Below, piece by piece: positions 8,171 to 17,127 of a stretch of DNA of 43,765 nucleotides; the first letter of the stretch is position 1, and every line of letters starts with the position of its first letter. The position numbers were made by a program, and so were the translations under genes. This DNA is from Bacteroidales bacterium (GTDB lineage Bacteria > Bacteroidota > Bacteroidia > Bacteroidales > P3): positions 1 through 43,765 of the forward strand of contig JAFXUY010000015.1 in assembly GCA_017524785.1 (NCBI GenBank), written 5' to 3'. The notes below the pieces were generated by a model that was given only the letters and a program-made list of their open reading frames with translations, was not told where the DNA came from and searched no databases.

Positions 8171-10618
8171 ATGAAAAAAATATTCATCCTGTTTGGTGTG
8201 CTGGCCCTCGCCATTGGTGCCAATGCCCAGAGCTATCAGCACAGCAACTATATTGGACTAAACATCAATGGTGGCTTCAACACCATGACCTACAACCCCG
8301 CCACTGGCGATGCCAGCCTTGGTTTAGGTTTCGGCGCCGGACTGCGTTATACGCACTTCTTTGGCACCCACTTCGGCATCGGTTTCGGCGCACAGTTCAA
8401 CCATGCCCAAGCATCGGCCCTGTACGACTTCACCGAAGTCACCACCGGCCTTACCCACGACGACAATGGCAACCTGACCTACGACCTCAACACCGTCTAC
8501 GACGGCTGGCGCGAGCGTCAGACCATCAACTACCTCAGTGTGCCCGTAGAGCTCTACTGGCGTGCTCCTGTCAGCGAACGTGCCTTCGTGCTCATCGGCT
8601 TGGGCGCACAGTTCGACATGCCTCTCAACGCAAAGTACACGGCCAACGAAGGTTCGTACAAGAACACTGGTAACTTCTACGTCAACGGTGCACCTCTGTC
8701 GTACAGTGTCGAAGACCTGCCCAACCACGGCTTCCAGACCTACGATGCCGACTTCGAGAGCGATGTAACCATCAACAAGAAAGGTATCAGTGTCATTGCC
8801 GACCTCGGCTTCAACTACGCCCTCAGCAAAAACTGGGGTCTCTACTTCGGGATCTATGGCGGCTACGGTATCACCAATTTGCTCGACAGCGTGAGCAGCG
8901 ACCCGATGCTCAAGATAAACGAGGAAGATGCTTCGAAGCTCGACTACAATGGTACCTTTGCCTCCAACCAGATTGACGCCCTGCACCTGCTCAACTTCGG
9001 TGCAAAACTTGGCATCAACATCGGTTGGGACTGCGAGAAGAAGGATGGCAGCAAAGGCAACAAAGACAACGACGACGCCGAGCTCACTGCCTATGACGAC
9101 AACAACAATGCCGCCGACAACAAGCAGGGCAAGGACAACAAAGATGGCAAGGACAATGCCGCCAATAGCGATAACAACAACAACGCTGGCAACAACAACG
9201 GCAACGCCGCTGACAACAATGACAAAGCTGGCAACAACAATGACAATGCCGGTAACAACAATGCCGGCAACAACAATGGCAATGCCGCTGGCAACAACAA
9301 CTACGGCAACGACAACTATGGCAATCAGGCTTACGGCAACGACGGTGCCGACGAGACACCCGAAGAGGCTGCTGCCCGCGAAGCCCGCTGCAATGCCCGC
9401 CGCATGAACAACCCCGATATGGCCCAGGCCCTCAACTCCATTGATGCCGACCTTGACGAGGCCGAGCAGATGGCCAACGCCACTGGCGACGAGAAGGCAA
9501 AGGCTGCCGTCGAGGATGCCCGTGCAAAGGCTGCCGATGCCAAGGCCGCTTACAAGAACGGTAAATACTGCCGTGCCTACGACCTCCTCAACGAGGCTTA
9601 TGGTGCCATAGCCGACAGCTATGCCAACGATGCCGACGCCTATGCAGGCAAGTCGGGCAACGACGATGCCAAGAAGGCTGCCGAAGATGCCGCCCTTTAT
9701 GCCGAAGCCGCCCACAAGGATGGTCTGGACTGCGCCATGGCCGCCGGCCGCAATGCCCGTATCAATGCCGAGATAGCTCGCGACCAAGAGAACGGTGGCA
9801 AGAAAGCCAACGCATGGAACGACCCGAACTATGCCGACTATCTGGCCAACGAGGCCCTCGCCATGGGTGAGGATGCCAACTGCAAGCCCGCTCAGACCTC
9901 CGCCAAGGATGCCTCTGGCAAGGCCTATCGTGGCAACCTGGCCGACAGCTATGCTGCCAGTGCCAAGTCGTTCTCCGAGTCGGCCAACAAGTATGCCTCG
10001 CGTACGGACAATCCCGAAGCCAAGGAAGCCGCTGCCGAGGCCACACGCTATGCCGCCGAAGCTGCCGAGGCCGCCCGCATGGGTGACACTGCCGCAGCCT
10101 ACCGTGCCGCCCGCGCCGCCCAGCAGGCTGCCGAGCGTGCCCGCCGTCTGGCCAATGGCGAGAACGGCGATGCCGCCGACAACAACGGTGGCAACAATAA
10201 CGCCAACAAAGATAATTCTGCCAACAAGGAACCCAACGCCCAGAAACCTGCCGATCGCGCCCAGCTGCAGCAGTATCTCGACCAGATAAACGCCACTGTG
10301 CACTTCGATTTCAGCAGCACCGAGCCCAAGTTCGACAGCAAGACCGACCTCGCCATCCGTGCCCTGTGCGCCGCCATGCGTGCCGATAAGAACGTCAAGA
10401 TTCTCATCACCGGCCATACCGACAACATCGGTAGTGCCGAGAGCAACATGAACTATGGCCAGCGTCGTGCCGAAGCCCTGAAGCAGCTCATGGTCAACCA
10501 GGGAGCTCCCGCTGCCCAGATCAGCACCGCTTCGAAGGGTCAGAACGAGCCCGTAGTCGACAACGACACCGACGAGCATCGTTACCAGAACCGCCGCGCC
10601 GTCATTACCCTCAAGTAA
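8171..10618 (+). CDS. OmpA-family protein: beta-barrel, Asn-rich linker, Ala-rich helices, peptidoglycan-binding domain
   Basis: An 815-residue protein with a signal peptide (MKKIFILFGVLALAIGANAQ). Residues about 21-290 form an outer-membrane barrel-like region (alternating aromatic strands, YWRAPVSERAFVLIGLGAQF). Residues about 310-390 are a low-complexity linker of GNNN/DNN units. Residues about 395-670 are a helical Ala/Asp/Glu-rich segment with short repeats. A second Asn-rich linker follows, then an OmpA domain from about 700: FDFSSTEPKFD, ITGHTDNIGS near 748 and a terminal NRRAVITL. The conserved Asp and Arg of the last domain bind diaminopimelate in peptidoglycan, so the protein should tie the outer membrane to the wall. 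The helical segment is unusually long for this class. It begins 31 bases after the T9SS protein, so co-transcription is likely, and ends at a strong hairpin. Confidence 0.88.
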   Translation: MKKIFILFGVLALAIGANAQSYQHSNYIGLNINGGFNTMTYNPATGDASLGLGFGAGLRYTHFFGTHFGIGFGAQFNHAQASALYDFTEVTTGLTHDDNGNLTYDLNTVYDGWRERQTINYLSVPVELYWRAPVSERAFVLIGLGAQFDMPLNAKYTANEGSYKNTGNFYVNGAPLSYSVEDLPNHGFQTYDADFESDVTINKKGISVIADLGFNYALSKNWGLYFGIYGGYGITNLLDSVSSDPMLKINEEDASKLDYNGTFASNQIDALHLLNFGAKLGINIGWDCEKKDGSKGNKDNDDAELTAYDDNNNAADNKQGKDNKDGKDNAANSDNNNNAGNNNGNAADNNDKAGNNNDNAGNNNAGNNNGNAAGNNNYGNDNYGNQAYGNDGADETPEEAAAREARCNARRMNNPDMAQALNSIDADLDEAEQMANATGDEKAKAAVEDARAKAADAKAAYKNGKYCRAYDLLNEAYGAIADSYANDADAYAGKSGNDDAKKAAEDAALYAEAAHKDGLDCAMAAGRNARINAEIARDQENGGKKANAWNDPNYADYLANEALAMGEDANCKPAQTSAKDASGKAYRGNLADSYAASAKSFSESANKYASRTDNPEAKEAAAEATRYAAEAAEAARMGDTAAAYRAARAAQQAAERARRLANGENGDAADNNGGNNNANKDNSANKEPNAQKPADRAQLQQYLDQINATVHFDFSSTEPKFDSKTDLAIRALCAAMRADKNVKILITGHTDNIGSAESNMNYGQRRAEALKQLMVNQGAPAAQISTASKGQNEPVVDNDTDEHRYQNRRAVITLK

Positions 10619-10637
10619 TACGGCACAGCATACAAAG

Positions 10638-10672
10638 AAGGCGCCCCGCCGAATGGCGGGGCGCCTTTATTA
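10638..10672. terminator. Bidirectional terminator between ompA-like and ABC-F genes
   Basis: A 13-base, nearly all GC stem (10638-10650 with 10655-10667, loop gaat) followed on the plus strand by ttatta. The convergent ABC-F gene ends at 10686, so the hairpin probably serves both transcripts. Confidence 0.92.
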
Positions 10673-10685
10673 TTATAAGACAACA

Positions 10686-12593
10686 TCAGAAGCTCTCTAC
10701 TGCAACAACAGCATCCTCCCACTCGCTCATCTTCTGCTCCAATTGCTGCTTCAACTGTTCGTATTCCTTATAGAATGCAGTCTCCTGCGGCTGTCCTGTG
10801 GCAAGCAATTCATCTTTGGCTGCAATCAACGTCTCCAGATCTTCTATTTCCTTTTCCTTTTGTGCAACGGTGTTCTGCAGTTTGCGACGTTCGCGTTCGC
10901 GTTCTTTGCTCTGCTCGTAGGCCTGCTTTGAGGCCGTGTTATCTTTTACCTTAGTGGCAGAACTAGATACCACGGCATCACTGGTCAAACTGGAAGTTTC
11001 CAGAAATTCCATGATGTCGCCCTTAAACTCGTGCACAGCACCGTCACGGAACTCGTAGAGCTCGTCTGTCAGGCCGTTGAGGAAGTCGCGGTCGTGGCTC
11101 ACCACGACAAGGGTTCCTGTGTATTGCAGCAGGGCGTTCTTGAGAATGTCCTTGCTGTTCATGTCGAGGTGGTTCGTCGGCTCGTCGAGAATAAGCAGGT
11201 TGCATGGTGTGAGCAGCAACTTGGCCAATGCAAGTCGGGCTTTCTCGCCGCCACTGAGCACGCGCACCTTCTTGTCCATATCGTCGTCGCCGAAGAGGAA
11301 CCTGCCCAGTATGTTGCGAATCTTGGGCCGAATGTCACCCAGAGCAATGTCGTCGATAGTCTCAAATACAGTGCGGTCCAGGTTGAGCATTGCTGCCTGG
11401 TTCTGCGCATAATAGCCCAACACCACACCCGCACCAAGACGTAAGGTGCCGGTATAGTCGTTGATGTCGCCCACAATAATTTTGGCCATTGTCGACTTGC
11501 CCTCGCCGTTGCGGCCCACGAAGGCCACCTTCTTGCCGGCAGTGAGCAGCAGGTCGACATTGTCAAAGACCTGGTTGTCGCCGTAGGCCTTACCTAGATG
11601 CTGTGCCTCGACAACTATCTTTCCGCTATGGGGAGCCGGAGGGAACTGGAAATGTATGCTTTCGGTCGACACCTCGTCGACGGATATCTTATCCATTCTC
11701 TCAAGCATCTTCACGCGGCTCTGCACCTGCTTGGCCTTTGTGGCTTTATAACGGAACCGTTCTATAAAAGCCTCAATCTGCGCCACCTGACGTTGCTGAT
11801 TGGTCAGTTGTGCCATTTGGCTGGCACGCCGTTCCTGCATCTGCACCACATATTCAGAATAAGGGCAGCGGTAGTCGTAGATGCGTCCGGCGGTAATCTC
11901 GATTGTACGAGTGGTGATATTGTCGAGGAAAGTACGGTCGTGACTGACGAGCACCACGGCTCCTGTGTAGGAAGCCAGATAGTTCTCGAGCCACTGAATC
12001 GACACGATGTCGAGGTGGTTGGTAGGTTCGTCGAGCAGCAGGAAGTCGGGATGTCGCAGCAGCAGTTTAGCTAGTTCGACGCGCATCTGCCATCCGCCGC
12101 TGAACACCGACACCGGTCGGTCGAAGTCTTCGTGTTTGAAGCCGAGGCCAAGCAGCACCTTTTCCGCTGCCTCCCGGCGACGTCCGCCGCCAAGCAAAGC
12201 GAGGTGTTCGGTCACTTCATTATGGCGCTCCAGCAGGCGTGTATATTCAGCACTTTCATAGTCGGTGCGCTCGGCTATCTCTGCCGTCAGACGTTCCTGT
12301 TCGTGCTCCAGTTCATCCAGCTCGCTGAAAGCCGTCAGTGCCTCGTCGATAACGGTGCCGATGGCATCGGGGACCATCTCTTGGGGCAGATATCCAACAG
12401 TCTGTCCTGCAGCAACCACAAGGGTGCCGCTCTCCGGTTCCTGCCAGCCGCAAAGTATCTTTAAAAGAGTGGACTTGCCGGCACCATTCATACCGACAAG
12501 TCCAATTCTGTCGCGGTCGCCAATATTGAAGGTCACACCGCTGAATAGGTCGGTGCCTGTGAACTGCACCGACAGGTTGTTTACGCTAATCAA
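10686..12593 (-). CDS. ABC-F family ATPase (Uup/EttA-like)
   Basis: A soluble 635-residue protein with two ABC cassettes and no membrane segment. Cassette 1 has Walker A GMNGAGKST at 34-42, signature FSGGWQMRVELAKLL and Walker B FLLLDEPTNHLD. Cassette 2 has GRNGEGKST near 365, LSGGEKARLALAKLL and LLILDEPTNHLD. The linker between cassettes is charged and helical. A C-terminal coiled coil of about 90 residues (QSKERERERRKLQNTVAQKE) is typical of the Uup-like branch. ABC-F proteins act on the ribosome, modulating translation, relieving stalls or protecting against antibiotics; the subgroup cannot be settled without a tree. The first 4 bases overlap the end of the upstream TonB gene, so the two are translationally coupled. 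Confidence 0.95.
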   Translation of the reverse strand: MISVNNLSVQFTGTDLFSGVTFNIGDRDRIGLVGMNGAGKSTLLKILCGWQEPESGTLVVAAGQTVGYLPQEMVPDAIGTVIDEALTAFSELDELEHEQERLTAEIAERTDYESAEYTRLLERHNEVTEHLALLGGGRRREAAEKVLLGLGFKHEDFDRPVSVFSGGWQMRVELAKLLLRHPDFLLLDEPTNHLDIVSIQWLENYLASYTGAVVLVSHDRTFLDNITTRTIEITAGRIYDYRCPYSEYVVQMQERRASQMAQLTNQQRQVAQIEAFIERFRYKATKAKQVQSRVKMLERMDKISVDEVSTESIHFQFPPAPHSGKIVVEAQHLGKAYGDNQVFDNVDLLLTAGKKVAFVGRNGEGKSTMAKIIVGDINDYTGTLRLGAGVVLGYYAQNQAAMLNLDRTVFETIDDIALGDIRPKIRNILGRFLFGDDDMDKKVRVLSGGEKARLALAKLLLTPCNLLILDEPTNHLDMNSKDILKNALLQYTGTLVVVSHDRDFLNGLTDELYEFRDGAVHEFKGDIMEFLETSSLTSDAVVSSSATKVKDNTASKQAYEQSKERERERRKLQNTVAQKEKEIEDLETLIAAKDELLATGQPQETAFYKEYEQLKQQLEQKMSEWEDAVVAVESF

Positions 12594-13279
12594 CGCAGCG
12601 AGAAGTTGACGGGGAGGTTGTACTGCACACGCACGCTCTTGCCACGCTGCTTACCGGGAGTCCACTTAGGCATGGCCTTAACCACGCGGATAGCTTCCTG
12701 GCCACAGCCACCGCCGATGTCACGCAGCACACGCACGCCAGTCACCGAGCCGTCTTTCTCGACAACGAAGGTGACATACACACGTCCGGTGATGTTGTTC
12801 TCGCGAGCCAACTGCGGATACTTGATATTCTGGGCGAGGTACTTGTAAAGAGCCTCGGGGCCACCGGGGAATTCGGGGTCGTTCTCCACAACCTGGAAAA
12901 TCTCGTCTTCCTGCACCTCTTCTTCTTCCTCAATCTGTACTGGGGTAATCTCGATGTTAGTGGCCTCTTCCTGACGCTGGAACGAGCTCATATCGACCTC
13001 ATTCTCCGACTCGGCGTCATCCTCGATAACGTTAAGTTCGGTAACAACTTCGGGCTGCTCGGGAGGGGGAGGGGGAGGCAACTCTTCCTGCTGCGTCTGG
13101 ATGATAACATCCTCCACTTCGTCCATGGCAGTGCGCTGCACCACCTCGACCTGTTCTTGGTCGTAGCTCTTCCACTCGAAAGCCGCCAATGCGACGGCCA
13201 TAATCACCACAAGACCTATCTCCAGATAGAGACCGCGGCGATTTTCGAGGTCGGCTTTGGGATTTTTCTTGAGTTCCAT
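12590..13279 (-). CDS. TonB-family energy transducer
   Basis: A 229-residue inner-membrane protein. The N-terminus is cytoplasmic and basic (MELKKNPKADLENRRG), followed by one membrane helix at about 17-36. A periplasmic acidic/proline-rich spacer comes next (QEELPPPPPPEQPEV near 70-85, then many Glu). The C-terminal TonB domain is at about 140-229 (IKYPQLARENNITGRVYVTF, then GVRVLRDIGGGCGQEAIRVV and MPKWTPGKQRGK). TonB with ExbB/ExbD delivers proton-motive force to outer-membrane SusC/TonB-dependent receptors. No exbBD lies in the window, so this is one of the multiple TonB copies typical of Bacteroidetes. The link to an ABC-F gene looks incidental. Start at 13279 is the only good ATG. Confidence 0.93.
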   Translation of the reverse strand: MELKKNPKADLENRRGLYLEIGLVVIMAVALAAFEWKSYDQEQVEVVQRTAMDEVEDVIIQTQQEELPPPPPPEQPEVVTELNVIEDDAESENEVDMSSFQRQEEATNIEITPVQIEEEEEVQEDEIFQVVENDPEFPGGPEALYKYLAQNIKYPQLARENNITGRVYVTFVVEKDGSVTGVRVLRDIGGGCGQEAIRVVKAMPKWTPGKQRGKSVRVQYNLPVNFSLR

Positions 13280-13446
13280 ATTATTGTTTTTTAATTATTT
13301 ATTCCAATCGGCAGGTTTTCCATGCACCTACTTTTGACACCGCTAAATTACAAAAAAAAATTGAATTACCAACAAAACAATGTGAAAAAAACAAAAAAAA
13401 CTTCCCACATGGTTCATTCCAGTTTCAGAGTCACCCTTTTCTACTA

Positions 13447-13497
13447 TTGTTCTTCTATCGTTCTTCTATGCGCGATAGAAGAACGATAGAAGAACAA
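13447..13497. repeat. Perfect 23-base-pair hairpin built from tandem 11-mers
   Basis: Left arm 13447-13469 and right arm 13475-13497 are exact reverse complements, with loop gcgcg. Each arm contains two 11-base units (gttcttctatc, gttcttctatg). It lies 36 bases past the hydrolase stop on the minus strand. It could end that transcript, but no clear U-tract follows. Compare 17027-17105 and 25482-25563. The remaining sequence between 13280 and 13530 is AT-rich and holds no gene that I can see. Confidence 0.9.
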
Positions 13498-13532
13498 AAG
13501 AGAAAGCGTAGAAAAACAAAGGGAAGCAACAG

Positions 13533-14921
13533 CTACCTGCCGAGTATCCAGTCGGCGACAGCCTGCATGGCTTCGGGTGCGAAGGTTTCCTCGATGAGGA
13601 CATACTCGTCGGGAGAACCCGAGGCGCTATGCTGGAAGAGGTGGTTCAAGCCCGACAGCGTGCGGCAATCGGCATGCGGGCACAGCTGCTTTATGCGCTG
13701 CTGGTTAGGCTCGGCAAGGACTTGACAGTCGCGGTCGCCGTTGAGGGCCAACACGGCACATTTCACCTTGGGCAGGTATTCTGCGGGGTCTAGGTTAATG
13801 AAAGTCTGCATCCACTTGCTATCCATCTGCTGTTTGGCAGCGGCGGCGCTGCCACGTCCCAGGCCGAGGCTGTCTGCCTGTTCTTTGGCAAGTCCTTCAA
13901 TGTAATGCGAAACAACCGCCTTATAATCCTTCAGGCTGCTCCCAGCAGGCATGGCGAAAAGTTCGCGCATACATGCCAACCTCACGGCCAAAAGACTCTC
14001 TCTAATCCCGTTGGCACGGAAGATAGCCTCGTTTTGCTGTAGCATCACGTCGAGACCTGTGCATCCTTGGCCTGCAAGCATCACCACGAACTTCACGTCC
14101 TTGTTTCTTGCCGCCACAATGGGGGCTATGGCGCCGCCCTCGCTATGGCCACCGATTCCAAGACGTTTTGCATTCACATGCTTGTTCTTTCTAACGGCGT
14201 TGAACATTGCTTCGGCATCCTCGGCAAAGAGGCGCGTATCGGCGCTGTCGAGCGGCCCTGTGCTGGCGCCCATGCCACGGTCGTCGTAGCGCAGCACGGC
14301 TATGCCACGCGATGCCATATAGTCGGCTAGCACAAGGAAGGGCTTGTGCTGGAGAATCTCCTCGTCGCGGTTCTGCTGACCGCTGCCGCTGACAAGCACA
14401 ATGGTCGGGAACTTACCCTTTCCTTTAGGATAAGTGAGTGTGCCCTCAATGTGCACCTTGTTGCCCTGGCTGTCGGTATAGTCGGCCGTGACGGTTTCCT
14501 CGTCGAAGCGGTATGGCTGCTGTGGCGTCTGAGGACGGCGCATTTGAAACAGGGTATCGGTGGGATAGAAGGTGATACCCTCTTTGACGATGCTCTGTTT
14601 CCAGTAGCCCTGCCATACATACTCCTCCACCGCCGCAGAATGGCTTTCCTCATCCCCGGGTTTGGGGGCGGACTGGAGATGCCGTGCGAGGAATATCTTC
14701 AATCCGATGCTTTTGCATTCGATTGTCAGTCTATCGTCTTTAAGACTCCATGCGCTTATGGGTATAGGGTCGGCTGTCTGCATGGGGCTATAGAGCTCGC
14801 ATGTGCTGTCGCCAAGGTGAATACACAGTGCCAGACCCGCTTTCTGGCTCATTCCCGTATACCATTGTGCGTGGGCGCCAAAGCCCACGCACAGCAGTGC
14901 TGCTATAATCAATCTTTTCAT
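13533..14921 (-). CDS. Secreted alpha/beta hydrolase (S33 peptidase-like)
   Basis: A 462-residue protein with a signal peptide (MKRLIIAALLCVGFGAHAQ) and an N-terminal beta-rich domain of about 120 residues (DUF3887-like position, family not certain). The hydrolase fold follows: strand TIVLVSGSGQQNRDEEIL (oxyanion region), RYDDRGMGAS, nucleophile elbow GHSEGG (Ser near 258), acid in LALNGDRDCQV and histidine in LSGLNHLFQH. The triad is complete. Such exported esterases or acyl-peptidases are common in Bacteroidetes; the substrate is unknown. The start overlaps the stop of the small RHH gene (ATGA at 14918-14921). It is the last gene of a four-gene overlapping set with an ABC exporter, hinting that the exporter and hydrolase handle related molecules or stresses. 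Confidence 0.9.
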   Translation of the reverse strand: MKRLIIAALLCVGFGAHAQWYTGMSQKAGLALCIHLGDSTCELYSPMQTADPIPISAWSLKDDRLTIECKSIGLKIFLARHLQSAPKPGDEESHSAAVEEYVWQGYWKQSIVKEGITFYPTDTLFQMRRPQTPQQPYRFDEETVTADYTDSQGNKVHIEGTLTYPKGKGKFPTIVLVSGSGQQNRDEEILQHKPFLVLADYMASRGIAVLRYDDRGMGASTGPLDSADTRLFAEDAEAMFNAVRKNKHVNAKRLGIGGHSEGGAIAPIVAARNKDVKFVVMLAGQGCTGLDVMLQQNEAIFRANGIRESLLAVRLACMRELFAMPAGSSLKDYKAVVSHYIEGLAKEQADSLGLGRGSAAAAKQQMDSKWMQTFINLDPAEYLPKVKCAVLALNGDRDCQVLAEPNQQRIKQLCPHADCRTLSGLNHLFQHSASGSPDEYVLIEETFAPEAMQAVADWILGR

Positions 14922-15076
14922 TGTTCTTTCTTTTTAGGATACCGCTTGGCCTTCTTGAGGGCCTCGGCCAGTATCCATTCTATTTGGCCGTTAGCACTGC
15001 GGAACTCGTCCGCGGCCCATTTCTCAATGGCGTCGTAGATTTCTGAGTCGACCCGCAGTGCAAAGTTCTTCTTCAT
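14918..15076 (-). CDS. Small Arc-like ribbon-helix-helix protein (52 residues)
   Basis: Found by reading the gap between the permease and the hydrolase. The ATG at 15074-15076 overlaps the permease stop, and its TGA at 14918-14920 overlaps the hydrolase start. The product begins MKKNFALRVDSEIYDAIEKW, continues AADEFRSANGQIEWILAEAL and ends in a basic tail. This is the Arc/MetJ pattern: a short beta strand with alternating residues (FALRV), helix 1 (SEIYDAIEKWAADE), a turn with SANGQ, and helix 2 (IEWILAEALKKAK). RHH proteins bind DNA as dimers through the strand, so it may autoregulate this operon. No toxin gene is adjacent, so a toxin-antitoxin reading is unsupported. Confidence 0.88.
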   Translation of the reverse strand: MKKNFALRVDSEIYDAIEKWAADEFRSANGQIEWILAEALKKAKRYPKKKEQ

Positions 15077-16227
15077 CGGCTAAACATAACCTTTTCGCTG
15101 TTGAACATACGCGTAAGGCCCCACACGGCAATACCGGTATAGACCACGTCGGAGACCAGCGTAACGAACACCGTTGCCCATTGCATCTCGTGGCCGAAGA
15201 CGGCTGTCATAACCTCTATGCTGTTGTAGAAAGGTATGAGGTACACCAGCATGTTGTCCGAAGCGCCGTTCTGGAACATCGGCAGCAAACCGGCGAGCAT
15301 CACCACGAGCATAAAGGGGGTCACCATGGTGCCTGCATTCTTCACGTCCTTGGCCAGTGCCGACAGCAGGCTGACAGCCGAGGCCATGATAAGCACCGAA
15401 GCGAAGATGACCAGCAGCAGGGCGAAGTAGTCGCTGGTGGTGTAGTGGAAGCCGAGGTCGGCGGCATCGCCCATACCCACCATCTTGGGCAGCGAGAGTG
15501 CAATGCCGATAAAGCTAGAGATGCCGCTCAGCAGGGCAATGCCGCTGAGGGAGATGATCTTGCCCAGTGCAAGTTCGTTGCGGCGCATGGGTGTGACGAG
15601 CAGGGTGGCTATTGTGCCACGTTCCTTCTCGCCGGCGATGCTGCTGGGGGCTATGGCCATGACGCCGCTGAAGAGCATCATGATGATAAGCATCGGCAGT
15701 ATCTTGCTCCATATCATGGCGCCAATACTCTCGTCGCTGGCTTGGTCGAGTTCGCTGACGGTGAATGGGCGGCCGTAGTTGTTGAACATGGTGCTCAATA
15801 TCATGTTGACGCGTGCGGCGGCGTTGTTGGTGCTGTTGTAGTAGATTTCCACCGCTGGCACGCTGTCGTTGGAGATGCCGCCAGCCATCAGGTTGTCGAA
15901 TCCCTCGGGGAAGCGCAGCAGCACAGCATTGATTTCCTTGTCCTCCAACTGCTTTATATCGTCGTCGGTGACAGCTTTCTCTGTCACCACCACACTGCTG
16001 TCCAACGAGCCCAACACAGGAGCAAGGCTCGCGGGCATGTTCTCCACCTGCAATGCCACCACCTCGTTGGCGCCTTCGTTAATCATGTTCTGTATGCCGG
16101 TGCCCATGAGGCTATAGATAATATAGATGAGCAAGCCAGGCATGATGACCGTCGTGAACAGCAGCTGGCGGTCGCCAAAGAAGCGTGCAAACTCTTTCTT
16201 TATAATGGTCAGTGTGTTGCTTTTCAT
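15073..16227 (-). CDS. ABC-2 type transporter permease (NatB-like)
   Basis: A 384-residue membrane protein. The N-terminal cytoplasmic stretch (TIIKKEFARFFGDRQLLF) leads into membrane helix 1 at about 22-42. A large extracytoplasmic domain covers about 45-165. A cluster of helices follows from about 170 (LPMLIIMMLFSGVMAIAPS) with the conserved ABC-2 coupling segment GEKERGTIATLLVTPMRR, then further helices to the end. The architecture matches the NatB/YhaP exporter permeases. It starts within the last 4 bases of the ATPase gene, and together they form one exporter, likely as a 2+2 assembly. The cargo is not evident. The ATG at 16227 gives the standard N-terminus. Confidence 0.92.
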   Translation of the reverse strand: MKSNTLTIIKKEFARFFGDRQLLFTTVIMPGLLIYIIYSLMGTGIQNMINEGANEVVALQVENMPASLAPVLGSLDSSVVVTEKAVTDDDIKQLEDKEINAVLLRFPEGFDNLMAGGISNDSVPAVEIYYNSTNNAAARVNMILSTMFNNYGRPFTVSELDQASDESIGAMIWSKILPMLIIMMLFSGVMAIAPSSIAGEKERGTIATLLVTPMRRNELALGKIISLSGIALLSGISSFIGIALSLPKMVGMGDAADLGFHYTTSDYFALLLVIFASVLIMASAVSLLSALAKDVKNAGTMVTPFMLVVMLAGLLPMFQNGASDNMLVYLIPFYNSIEVMTAVFGHEMQWATVFVTLVSDVVYTGIAVWGLTRMFNSEKVMFSR

Positions 16228-17000
16228 TCTTCACCTCCTTTCACTTCTTTGTACATTTCGAAGAAGCGGTCCTCGATGCTGAGGCCGTTGCATATTTCAG
16301 TCAGTGGGCCACAAGCCGTGAGACGACCGTCGATGATGATACCCACGCGGTCGCACAGGCGTTCCACAAGGCTGAAGATGTGTGTCGAGAGTATTATGGT
16401 CTTGCCCTGCGAGCGTAGCTCCTGCAGGTAGTCGGTCACCGTGCGTGCCGTCAGCACATCGAGTCCGTTGGTAGGCTCGTCGAAGATGACGACCTCGGGG
16501 TCGTGCACCAGCGATATTACCAGCGAGAGTTTCTGCTTCATACCAGTGCTCAGGTTGGCCACCTTGACCTCGGCAAACTGGTCGATGCCGAAGCGTCCGA
16601 ACATCTCTTTCTTGCGCTGGTTGCGCACCTCCTCGTCCACGCCGTGCAGCTCACTGAAGAAGTCGAACAGGTAGTTGGGCGTGAAGAAGTCTTCGAGCTT
16701 CAGCTCGGAGGTGAGGAAGCCTATCTTGCCACGCACTTCGGCGGGCTGGTTCACCACGCTGCATCCGTCAAGCACGGCGTCGCCGCTGTCGGGGCGTATA
16801 AGGGTCGAGAGCATGCGCAGGGTTGTGGTCTTGCCGGCACCGTTGGGGCCCAGCAGGCCGAATATCTCGCCGCGGTAGGCGCTGAACGAGAGATTGTCCA
16901 CAGCCACCTTGCGCTTGGCGGTGGTACGTTCAATCTTCTGTTGTTTGCGGCTCAGTGTAAAGGTCTTGCTGAGCCCGTCCACTTTTAGTATTTCTTCCAT
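16224..17000 (-). CDS. ABC transporter ATPase (NatA-like)
   Basis: Start placed at the ATG at 17000 ([14 protein letters not shown]), not at the upstream TTG at 17012, which adds only four unconserved residues. Product 258 residues. Walker [12 protein letters not shown], signature [15 protein letters not shown], Walker [17 protein letters not shown], and the switch histidine in ILSTH are all present. An insertion between strands 1 and 2 ([15 protein letters not shown]) is rich in basic residues, as in several Bacteroidetes NatA-like proteins. It powers the adjacent permease. A 79-base imperfect hairpin separates it from the SPFH gene upstream, so SPFH and the ABC genes may be one transcript with partial termination or processing between them. 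Confidence 0.93.
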   Translation of the reverse strand: MEEILKVDGLSKTFTLSRKQQKIERTTAKRKVAVDNLSFSAYRGEIFGLLGPNGAGKTTTLRMLSTLIRPDSGDAVLDGCSVVNQPAEVRGKIGFLTSELKLEDFFTPNYLFDFFSELHGVDEEVRNQRKKEMFGRFGIDQFAEVKVANLSTGMKQKLSLVISLVHDPEVVIFDEPTNGLDVLTARTVTDYLQELRSQGKTIILSTHIFSLVERLCDRVGIIIDGRLTACGPLTEICNGLSIEDRFFEMYKEVKGGEE

Positions 17001-17026
17001 ATTTGAAGACAATGTTATTTTTTTGA

Positions 17027-17105
17027 AGACAACAGAGACAACACGGACAACTTCTCCGGCGGCGCAACATGCGCCGCCATGTTGTTTTTGTTGTCTGCGT
17101 TGTCT
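17027..17105. repeat. Long hairpin with tandem gacaac units and a GC-rich core
   Basis: Arms 17027-17051 and 17081-17105 match at 20 of 25 positions and each is made of 9-base agacaac-type units. Inside them is a perfect 9-base stem (17058-17066 with 17070-17078, loop aca). It lies 22 bases past the SPFH stop and upstream of the ABC ATPase start on the minus strand, where it could attenuate or stabilise the transcript. Confidence 0.85.
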
Positions 17106-17127
17106 TTATACATAAATAAGTTGTCGT

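Noticed and set aside
4921..8223. 1100-residue open frame on the minus strand opposite the T9SS protein
   Set aside because: It results from the codon bias of the sense gene (many GNC codons). It is Val/Gly/His-rich without domains, and the sense frame has a signal peptide and known domains.
8324..10579. 751-residue minus-strand frame opposite the OmpA-type gene
   Set aside because: Same cause; its Val/Gly/Ile repeats mirror the Asn/Ala-rich sense repeats.
13328..13337. TACTTTTG on the plus strand as a promoter
   Set aside because: No plus-strand gene follows within the region and no -33 partner is clear; taken as chance in AT-rich DNA.
14918..15076. RHH protein as an antitoxin
   Set aside because: No toxin-like gene is adjacent; its neighbours are transporter and hydrolase genes.
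17001..17012. TTG start for the ABC ATPase four codons upstream
   Set aside because: The ATG at 17000 gives the conserved N-terminus; the extra residues are not typical.
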